From positions 1,348,930 through 1,412,929 of the forward strand of contig NZ_KZ614146.1 of NCBI RefSeq assembly GCF_002886185.1: DNA of 64,000 nucleotides. The letters are read 5' to 3'. A program made the position numbers and the translations under genes. Below the pieces are notes generated by a model. It was not told where the DNA came from. It saw nothing but the letters and a program-made list of their open reading frames with translations, and searched no databases. Numbering within the stretch: position 1 is the first letter of the stretch; each line of letters starts with the position of its first letter. This document shows, piece after piece, positions 51,222-57,806 of the stretch. The stretch comes from Salipaludibacillus neizhouensis (GTDB lineage: Bacteria; Bacillota; Bacilli; Bacillales; Salisediminibacteriaceae).

Positions 51222-51704
51222 ATGAAAGTTGGAATTGGTTGCGATAACAATGCTTTTGATTTAAAAGAAGTAGTAAAAAATTATATTGAAGAGTGTGGCC
51301 ATGAAGTTGAGGATTACGGTTGCTATTCACAAGATGCTATTGATTATCCAGATGTTGCCTTAAAAGTTTCAAAAGGAGTAAGTAATGGCGTTGTAGAACG
51401 TGGGATTTTACTTTGTGGTACTGGAATTGGAATGTGTATAGCAGCTAATAAGTTTCCTGGTATTCGTGCTGCACTTGCCCATGATGTTTATTCAGCTGAA
51501 AGAGCACAACTAAGTAACGATGCACAAATTTTAACAATAGGTTCTCAAATTATTGGATCCGAGGTTGCGAAAAAAGTTGTTTCTAGTTACTTAAATTCTA
51601 ATTGGTCAGGCGGTTCTCAACGTAAGGTAGATAAAATTGTTGAAATAGAAAATGAATATTTCACAGAGGTTAGCAAAGAATTATCTTCTAAATCTTGTAG
51701 TTGA
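51222..51704 (+). CDS. RpiB/LacAB-family sugar-phosphate isomerase (EryI-like)
   Basis: A 160-residue RpiB-fold aldose-ketose isomerase. The catalytic cysteine and anion hole are in LCGTGIGMCIAANK, and the conserved histidine in ALAHDVYSAERA. The N-terminal GIGCDNNAFDLK differs from the ribose-5-phosphate isomerase form (SDHAG). In erythritol/threitol pathways RpiB-like enzymes convert erythrulose 4-phosphate to erythrose 4-phosphate, the role favoured here. It starts the third transcript of the island. Confidence 0.88.
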   Translation: MKVGIGCDNNAFDLKEVVKNYIEECGHEVEDYGCYSQDAIDYPDVALKVSKGVSNGVVERGILLCGTGIGMCIAANKFPGIRAALAHDVYSAERAQLSNDAQILTIGSQIIGSEVAKKVVSSYLNSNWSGGSQRKVDKIVEIENEYFTEVSKELSSKSCS

Positions 51705-51769
51705 TTTACTAAAAGCATTAAAAAATATTTACTTTACCTATTAGGCAGTTTAAAAGGAGTGGGTCTCAA

Positions 51770-52726
51770 ATGAATCAATTAATATATGATTTTTTACATG
51801 TTACAGAATCGGCAGCATTAGCATCACTACCGTGGATTGGGACTGGGAACAAAATCGAAGCTGACAGAGCAGCAACAAACTCCATGCGAATCTTGCTGAA
51901 TAAAATATCAATGGATGGTGTTGTGGTGATTGGGGAAGGTGAAATTGATGAAGCGCCAATGCTTTTTATTGGTGAGAGAATAGGAACAGGAACAGGACTA
52001 AAAATCGATTTAGCTGTAGATCCCATTGATGGTACTACTTCTACTTCAAAAGGAAAAAATGATGCCATCACAGTTATTGCAGCTGCTCCTAAAGGTAAAT
52101 TACTCCATGCTCCAGATATGTATATGGAAAAAATCGCTACGGGGCCAAAGGCAGCAGGGAAAATAGATATTGATGCACCGATTGAAGATAATCTGTATGC
52201 GGTTGCAAAAGCTACTGGGAAACAAATAAATGAGTTAACGGTCGTCATCCAGGATCGAGAAAGACATCAACAATGGATAGATACCATTCGAGGATTAGGT
52301 GCGAAGACTTACTTGTTTGAAGAGGGTGATGTTATTCCCGCGATTGCAACTTGTATCGATTCATTAAATATTGATTTATTTTTAGGTATTGGAGGAGCTC
52401 CTGAAGGTGTATTAGCTGCAGTTGGAATAAAAAGCTTAGGCGGAGATATGCAAGCTAGACTTTTACCAAAAACTGATGAAGAGTATGAAAGGTGTAAAAG
52501 CATGGGGATTGTGGAACCAAATCAATCATTGAAACATGAACAATTAATAGGTACCGATAATTGTGCATTTGTTGCAACAGGTATTACAAGTAATATGTTG
52601 CTAAAAGGTATCCGATGTGATCAGAAAAAGTTTATTACTCATTCAATGGTGATAAATGGATTAGACAAAAGTTTGAGGTGCACGGAAACGGTGCATTCGG
52701 CACTTTTAAGCGAAACGATAGTCTAG
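51770..52726 (+). CDS. glpX: GlpX-type class II fructose-1,6/sedoheptulose-1,7-bisphosphatase
   Basis: A 318-residue metal-dependent phosphatase. Motifs are GEGEIDEAPMLFIGERIG and DLAVDPIDGTTSTSKG for metal and substrate binding, plus LGIGGAPEGVLAAVGIKSLG. Class II enzymes of this type accept fructose- and often sedoheptulose-bisphosphate. Beside erythrose-4-phosphate-producing isomerases and a transketolase remnant, a sedoheptulose-bisphosphatase role is attractive. A terminator follows the gene. Confidence 0.93.
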   Translation: MNQLIYDFLHVTESAALASLPWIGTGNKIEADRAATNSMRILLNKISMDGVVVIGEGEIDEAPMLFIGERIGTGTGLKIDLAVDPIDGTTSTSKGKNDAITVIAAAPKGKLLHAPDMYMEKIATGPKAAGKIDIDAPIEDNLYAVAKATGKQINELTVVIQDRERHQQWIDTIRGLGAKTYLFEEGDVIPAIATCIDSLNIDLFLGIGGAPEGVLAAVGIKSLGGDMQARLLPKTDEEYERCKSMGIVEPNQSLKHEQLIGTDNCAFVATGITSNMLLKGIRCDQKKFITHSMVINGLDKSLRCTETVHSALLSETIV

Positions 52727-52788
52727 TAGCTTTTTAAACTCCTTTATATAGAATAATCTACTAGTTTTGCGGTAAAGAGAAGTTAAAG

Positions 52789-52819
52789 AGCAATTGAGGA
52801 GATTCAGTTGCTTTTTTTC
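52789..52819 (+). terminator. Terminator after glpX
   Basis: AGCAATTGA pairs with TCAGTTGCT around a short loop, followed by TTTTTTT. Confidence 0.7.
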
Positions 52820-53032
52820 TTAAATTGTTTGTGATTAATTTGACTCAGTATCATCAGGATGTAACTTAAAAAAGTAAGCAAAGACTGAATACTATTAGGA
52901 AGAATAGTCATCTTCAATTAATGATTTTAAAAAAACTTATTCTTTCAAAAATAATCAATTATTGAATGAACTTAAAATGATAGGTTTTGACATAAATAGG
53001 TTTATAAAGAGGTTTTATGGGGAGGAATTAAT

Positions 53033-53547
53033 TTGATCAGAGACAAAGTGAATATTGATCAGTTATCTGTTCAAACAATGAACAATCGATGCAATTGAAA
53101 AAAGGAGCATATGTTATTTCTGAAGCAAATGAAAAGATCGATGGTCTTCTATTAGCTTCTGGATCTGAAGTGTCATTAGCGAGTGCATCTCAAAAAGGTT
53201 TAGAAAGAGAAGGGACTTTTGTTTCGGTTATAAGCATGCCGAATTGGGATCGTTATGAGAAACAACCACATTCTTATAGAGAAATTGTCATTCCGAAACA
53301 TGTCAAGGTACGTCTTGGAATTGAAATGGGCGTATCATTTGGTTGGGTAAGATACGTAGGAGATAACGGGTTCGTTCTAGCTATTGATCATTTTGGGGCT
53401 TCGGCACCTGGAGAGAAACTGATAGAAGAATACGGTTTTACTGTAGAAAATGTTATAGCGCGTTTTAAAAACTACTTTAACGTACACATTTTTAATGAGA
53501 TGAAACGGGGGCGGGAAAATGAAAAAAATTGCAGTTTTAACTGGTGA
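53033..53547 (+). pseudogene. Transketolase with a large internal deletion
   Basis: TTG 53033 after GGGGAGG begins IRDKVNIDQLSVQT and, with a frame change, IDAIEK, the N-terminal helix of transketolase. This is joined within an A run near 53100 directly to KKGAYVISEANEKIDGLLLA and the C-terminal domain (VSMPNWDRYEKQ, GFVLAIDHFGASAPGEKLIE). About 480 residues including the thiamine-diphosphate and pyrimidine domains are missing. It cannot be active. Its presence shows that the island once encoded a full transketolase. It overlaps the next gene by 29 bp. Confidence 0.9.
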
Positions 53548-54484
53548 CAGTGCTCCAGGAATGAATGCGGCCATTCGTGCTGTTGTACGACAAGGGATAG
53601 GTAAAGAAATGGATGTTTACGGTATCCAAGGTGGTCTTACAGGACTAATTGATGGGAATATTATTGAAATGTCACTGGAGATTGTATGTGACTTAATTCA
53701 TAGAGGAGGATCAGTGTTACAGTATTCACATTTTGAGGGTCTCGAGAATGTCGATATTCAACAAAAAGCATTAGATCAAATTGAAAACTTAGGTATCGAA
53801 GGGTTAATTATTCTTGGTGGAAATAGAACTATGAGAGCTGCAGAGAAATTAAGCTCCCTAGGAGTTCCTACGGTTGGAATTCCTGTAACGATAAATAATG
53901 ACATTGCTGGAACAGAATATACAATTGGATTTGATACAGCTGTAAATACAGTAGTAGAAGCCATTGATAAAATTCGATATACTGCATCATCAAATGAACG
54001 AACCTACGTTATAGAGGTGGCAGGAGGCCGAGTTGGGAATATAGCTCTTTGGTCAGGCGTGTGTACAGGAGCGGAATCGATTATTATTCCGGAAGCAAAA
54101 CATGATGTTGAAGATATTACTGACCGAATTCATCAAGAATATGAGAGGGGAAAAAACCACAATATTATTGTAGTTGCAGAAGGAGTAGGTGTAGGAGCTG
54201 GAAAAGAGTTAGGTAAGATAATCCAGGAAAAAACCAACTTAGATACAAAAGTAACAATTCTTGGACTTCTTCAACGTGGTGGCCCACCAAGTGCATACGA
54301 CCGAATGATAAGTAGCCAAATGGCAGCTGAATCTGTGGACTTATTAGTGGAAGGAAAGAAAGGTATCATGATTGGATTGAAAAACGGTAGATTGATTCAT
54401 ACACCTTTTGAGGAATTAGGAAAAGATAAGCCTGGGTTCGATCACAACACATACCAATTAGCAAGAAGTCTAGCAACATACTAA
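53519..54484 (+). CDS. Divergent phosphofructokinase-family protein, catalytic residues replaced
   Basis: A 321-residue PfkA-fold protein, normal in length. The N-terminal loop reads VLTGDSAPGMNAAIR, one residue shorter than the usual TSGGDSPGMN. The nucleotide/magnesium motif GGDGS reads GGNRT (100-104), the catalytic TIDND reads TINND (124-128), and the substrate-site EVMGR reads EVAGG. Thus equivalents of E. coli Asp103, Asp127 and Arg171 are lost, while AEGVG and QRGG are kept. Ordinary phosphofructokinase activity is unlikely; a regulatory or altered-specificity role is possible. It follows the transketolase remnant in the same transcript. Confidence 0.85.
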   Translation: MKKIAVLTGDSAPGMNAAIRAVVRQGIGKEMDVYGIQGGLTGLIDGNIIEMSLEIVCDLIHRGGSVLQYSHFEGLENVDIQQKALDQIENLGIEGLIILGGNRTMRAAEKLSSLGVPTVGIPVTINNDIAGTEYTIGFDTAVNTVVEAIDKIRYTASSNERTYVIEVAGGRVGNIALWSGVCTGAESIIIPEAKHDVEDITDRIHQEYERGKNHNIIVVAEGVGVGAGKELGKIIQEKTNLDTKVTILGLLQRGGPPSAYDRMISSQMAAESVDLLVEGKKGIMIGLKNGRLIHTPFEELGKDKPGFDHNTYQLARSLATY

Positions 54485-54499
54485 TTATAAAAAGTAAAT

Positions 54500-54655
54500 G
54501 GGGGAGTACATAAGTTAATTTTTCATTGAAACTGCAAGTCTTGAAACCTGACGTTATGGCAGGACAGAACATAAATACATCATAGATTTTATACTTGCTA
54601 TTCATTATCTTCGACAAGGAAAAATATATTGTTAAAGGTATTACATACTCCCACC
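54500..54655. repeat. 156-bp element with imperfect inverted ends
   Basis: GGGGGAGTACATAA (54500-54513) and TTACATACTCCCACC (54641-54655) are near-complements. The right end plus TCACGGACGGCATGA resembles the left end of the element at 15036. It may be a small non-autonomous element. Confidence 0.4.
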
Positions 54656-54839
54656 TCACGGACGGCATGAAGTAACAATTTCAATGTAGAAAATATATTA
54701 GCATTGTATTCAGTTTTGCCTTTCAATTATTCAAAGACATGACTTTTGATTAAGGGTTGACATCATTGCGATATTTTTTGCGAATGTTTACAAAGAAGCT
54801 AAAGGCCGTTCCCTTAATGTGCAAAGTAGTTTGTTTAAC
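54656..54839. other. Intergenic, no gene seen
   Basis: Non-coding sequence between the small element and the module D terminator. Confidence 0.35.
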
Positions 54840-54870
54840 AAAGACTCTTCTCCAAGGAAGGGTCTTTTTT
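54840..54870 (+). terminator. Module terminator, copy D
   Basis: AAAGACTCTTC pairs with GAAGGGTCTTT, followed by TTT. It is a variant of the hairpin at 12143. Confidence 0.7.
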
Positions 54871-54920
54871 GTATTTTTCTTCGTTTTGAGTGAACCATGT
54901 GTGTCTTCCACCAATGCCAA

Positions 54921-54957
54921 TGAAGCACAGAACCGTCGAACCGTCCCCTTGATTCCA
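54921..54957 (+). repeat. REP-like element, module D, internally duplicated
   Basis: AATGAAGCACAGAACCGTC is followed by a second GAACCGTCCCC, so ten bases of the core are repeated. Confidence 0.65.
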
Positions 54958-55044
54958 CATTTTTTAAAACACCTCCTCCTTTTTTATCAGTCGTCTGTAC
55001 ATACTCATTGAAAGACGAAAATGGAAAACGAAAGGATGATTCGA
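54958..55044. promoter_or_regulatory. Conserved leader of module D
   Basis: CACCTCCTCCTTTTTTATC, TCGTCT...AGACGA, CGAAAGGATGATTCGAATG. The last part matches the phage replication gene leader at 39385 more closely than the module C leader. Confidence 0.5.
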
Positions 55045-55311
55045 ATGAAAATATGCTCTACTCGTGTAGGGATGACAATCAAGGAATTGTATCAGGAGGC
55101 TGTGATCGAAGACTTTAAAAGTCTGATTTATTTAATCGAGTGGCTCGTCTACGAAAAGAAAGCCATTACGATGGATCGCGATGCCAGGAACATTGAACAT
55201 TTCACAGAAAAATATCGTGGCAGGCTTAATCCGGAACTGGCAGCGTATAAAGCGAAGGTCGAGGGTGGGGGGGAGATTACAAGAGGTCATCTAGATCGTA
55301 TTGCATTTTAG
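55045..55311 (+). CDS. F2 family small protein, copy D, altered C-terminus
   Basis: 88 residues if started at ATG 55045, which lies at a good distance from AAAGG. The core MTIKELYQEAVIEDFKSLIY to YRGRLNPELAAYKAKVE is intact. After EGGGE an extra base or G-run difference changes the last residues to ITRGHLDRIAF. F3 is absent downstream; a convergent gene is found instead. The function is unknown. Confidence 0.58.
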   Translation: MKICSTRVGMTIKELYQEAVIEDFKSLIYLIEWLVYEKKAITMDRDARNIEHFTEKYRGRLNPELAAYKAKVEGGGEITRGHLDRIAF

Positions 55312-55327
55312 CAAGTGATGAATACTA

Positions 55328-55828
55328 TTAAATTAGAAGGTTATAATTTAAATTAGATTGTTCTGTAGCAATATCAAATATGACATTGACCAATGAGTTT
55401 AACTCATTTTCCTCACATAATTTAATAAAGTCTTCGTATTTTAATGCGCAAAAATTCATTCCTTTGTTTTCAAGTAAACCACTTTTTATAAATTTCAGAT
55501 TCTTTATTGTTCTTTCTGGATTGTAGTGTTTATTAGCATGAATAACTAAGAATACCTCTTCTGATGTATTTTCCTGATATAATTCATTCAGTAAAATATA
55601 TTGACCAACAATTAACTTTGCATAATTGCCTGTATCGAATTCTATAAGAATAGTTGAATTATCTGTACAATCTATTTTTTCATCTACCGAAATACTCACC
55701 GAATCTTCATTAGAGAAAGTTGTATTTCCAATAAAATACTCTGACCCATACTTTTGCCTCAAGTATCTTTTAAATTCGTTCTCCCTAGTTCTAGCTTTCG
55801 GCTTTTTAACCTGTTTCAATTCATTCAT
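55328..55828 (-). CDS. Hypothetical protein, possible PD-(D/E)XK-like nuclease
   Basis: A 166-residue protein from ATG 55828, chosen because GGGGG lies 5 nt upstream. The basic N-terminus (ELKQVKKPKARTRENEFKRY) is followed by DEKIDCTDNSTILIEFDTGN and AKLIVGQYILLNELY, whose spacing of D, E-x-D and Q resembles a PD-(D/E)XK core, although the usual lysine is replaced. No family was recognised. It occupies the place where F3 would lie and is convergent to F2 copy D. Confidence 0.5.
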   Translation of the reverse strand: MNELKQVKKPKARTRENEFKRYLRQKYGSEYFIGNTTFSNEDSVSISVDEKIDCTDNSTILIEFDTGNYAKLIVGQYILLNELYQENTSEEVFLVIHANKHYNPERTIKNLKFIKSGLLENKGMNFCALKYEDFIKLCEENELNSLVNVIFDIATEQSNLNYNLLI

Positions 55829-56147
55829 TATAACCCCCAAGTTATACATGTTTACTTTTTCATTCTAACACTATTTTTGTACTAATGTTATTCTTGTTTT
55901 GGATAAACACTAATACATTAACTTATGTAAAGGGAACATAATAGCTGTTTAGTGAATTTGTAGCTAGAAGTGTTACTAGTAAAATATTAACATTTTGCTA
56001 ACGTAATCTCATTGATGCACTTCCACAACCACTTCTATTTTCCACACCTTCCTGATCCCAAAAAATCAGTTATTTTTATACTTCCTTATAATAACTGATA
56101 GGTGAAGATTTGAGCAGAAATTGTTCAGTTTTAGTTTAGCAGTTACA
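55829..56147. other. Intergenic with an att-like motif
   Basis: Non-coding; holds the att-like motif at 55987-56006 and otherwise nothing identifiable. Confidence 0.4.
55987..56006 (+). repeat. Att-like motif
   Basis: TTAACATTTTGCTAACGTAA, matching the motif at 11194, 14923 and 15121. It lies about 300 bp before F1 copy 3, similar to the arrangement at copy 1. Confidence 0.45.
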
Positions 56148-56309
56148 CATGAGAAGCCTATCAACCTTTAATGTCATTTTTTAGCTAGAAATAATTTTGC
56201 ACACAAACACCTCTGAAATTACAACACTTTTCAAATCACCTCTTCCTTTTATGTCATTCGAGTGTACTTGATATATGAAGGGCTTTTAATTTGAGAGGAG
56301 ATGATTAGG
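56148..56309. promoter_or_regulatory. Conserved upstream region of F1 copy 3
   Basis: Same block as at copies 1 and 2, with the pyrimidine tract mutated to ATCACCTCTTCC, so pairing with the SD GAGGAGAT is weaker here. Confidence 0.45.
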
Positions 56310-56693
56310 ATGAGTGAAGCAGAGTTAAAGTATGGACTTATCAATTATTCAGATTTAATTGAACCAGGATTGACGTTTAAAGGGAGGGAAGTAAATCTAT
56401 ATGGGAAAAGGTGTGATTTACTTTTTGTAGATAAGGATGGCAAGGATCTGTATGTGGAAGTGAAGAAGCATGTAGACCCAAACGGAGGGGGTCAGTTGAT
56501 GTTGTATAGTGGATTAGTCAGTAATAGTTCGGCGCTGGTAGCCTTTTCTATCATGGACATATTTATTCATGGGGTGCACAGAGCCGGTTATGAATATGTT
56601 GAGATTAAGGAAGAGGATATCTATTATCGATTCTTCTCCAGTAAAATAAAAGAAGGTGCGGAAAGAATCATTAGTGAGACTTCAAGAAGTTAA
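56310..56693 (+). CDS. F1: NucS/DUF91-like nuclease domain, copy 3
   Basis: A 127-residue copy with CDLLFVDKDGKDLYVEVKK and GGGQLMLYSGL intact. Relative to copy 2, nine bases are deleted in frame (loss of RFM before LVAFSIMD). Downstream flank ATTGCACCTATGAACG and TAGTCTAAACGAATAAAAG matches copy 1, then breaks in the loop of the module terminator (about 56886). The function is inferred from motifs as for the other copies. Confidence 0.7.
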   Translation: MSEAELKYGLINYSDLIEPGLTFKGREVNLYGKRCDLLFVDKDGKDLYVEVKKHVDPNGGGQLMLYSGLVSNSSALVAFSIMDIFIHGVHRAGYEYVEIKEEDIYYRFFSSKIKEGAERIISETSRS

Positions 56694-56888
56694 AATAAAA
56701 CAATCAAGCTTTCCTTAAGGGAATTGATTGGAAGAAACATAGCCAATGAAATTTTATTTATTAATGACATATTATAAGAAAAGAGGGGCTGTAAATGACA
56801 TTGCACCTATGAACGTAGTAGCATAAATTAACCTCAATTTCTTGCATTTACATGGTAGTCTAAACGAATAAAAGACCCTTCGCTGTAC

Positions 56889-57154
56889 ACGTTGAGATGC
56901 TTTTTATTGATGATTTATTCAAACCAACTAGAGGTAAGCGACGAGCTACAGAGTGGCAAGTTGAACAAACACATGCAATGATTAATTACCGATATCTAAA
57001 TCACAAACCAATAATGATCTCATCGGAATTAACTATAGATACAATATGTAATATTGATGAGGCGCTTGGAACACGAATATATGACATGTGCAGGGACTTC
57101 ACAGTAACAGTTCAAGGTTATCCTAAAGTCTTGAATTATCGTCTAAGGGATTAA
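56889..57154 (+). pseudogene. Phage DnaC/DnaI-like helicase loader, C-terminal fragment
   Basis: Encodes HVEMLFIDDLFKPTRGKRRA (Walker B region LFIDD), EVEQ-like WQVEQTHAMINYRYLNHKPI and TIDTICNIDEALGTRIYDMC, typical of phage DnaC-type ATPases. The Walker A half is missing; the fragment is fused to the left half of a module terminator hairpin. Confidence 0.78.
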
Positions 57155-57239
57155 CTGAAGAGTGTATTTTAAATCCTTATTATCATGAAAAAATCTCTAT
57201 ATATGCTTATACATTGGCTTTTTTAGGAGTTCAAAAAAA

Positions 57240-57709
57240 GTGAGTGATAATAGACGAGGGGTAAAAATATATAAATCAAGTCATGTACGTGTTCTATTAA
57301 ATCGAGTAGTAAATGAGATGCTTGATAACGATACAGATTTAGCTACAAAACGCACTAGGGTTGTCGTTACAGTGCGTGTAATACTATACTTAAAATTTTG
57401 GAACAAGGGGAACTAGAAGAGCGGTTAGACAAGCTAGAAGAACGATATAAGGGGGGGATGTCTATTAACTGTAGGTTCAGTAGACTGGAAGTTAATCAAA
57501 ATAAAAAAGTTGATCCAATAATGACAGAAGAGGAGTTTAGAGAATGTCGGGAAATGGTAGAAGAATTTTTTCCTAATAAACAGTATGAAGAAAACGGAAA
57601 AAATGAAGAAGGAAAGTATCATTCTTTATTGGAATCATTGGACATAGACGAACTTAAATATCTTCAATCCGAATTTGAGCAAGATGAAGATTCAGAAAAA
57701 TTGGAATGA
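57240..57709 (+). pseudogene. Hypothetical phage-type protein with a frameshift
   Basis: GTG 57240 after AGGAG begins SDNRRGVKIYKSSHVRVLLN and RVVNEMLDNDTDLATK, then loses frame. From about 57385 another frame continues LKILEQGELEERLDKLEERY and an acidic tail to 57709. The second part alone (from TTG 57398) is an open 103-residue frame with coiled-coil character. It is probably one gene of about 155 residues with a frameshift near 57350-57390. The family was not identified; it lies next to phage DnaC debris. Confidence 0.5.
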
Positions 57710-57769
57710 TGGAACTAGGGGACTTGTTACAGTCCCTAACAGTAGGGATACTGCAGAAACAGTCAACCT

Positions 57770-57799
57770 AAAAAGGCAACCCCGTTGTGGAGTTGCCTT
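57770..57799 (-). terminator. Terminator of the restriction-modification operon
   Basis: On the minus strand AAGGCAAC and GTTGCCTT form an 8-bp stem followed by TTTT, directly after the restriction subunit stop. Confidence 0.8.
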
Positions 57800-57806
57800 A
57801 AGTGCA

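Noticed and set aside
54757-55011. 84-codon open frame across module D terminator and REP
   Set aside because: It consists of terminator, REP and leader DNA, with no protein-like conservation.
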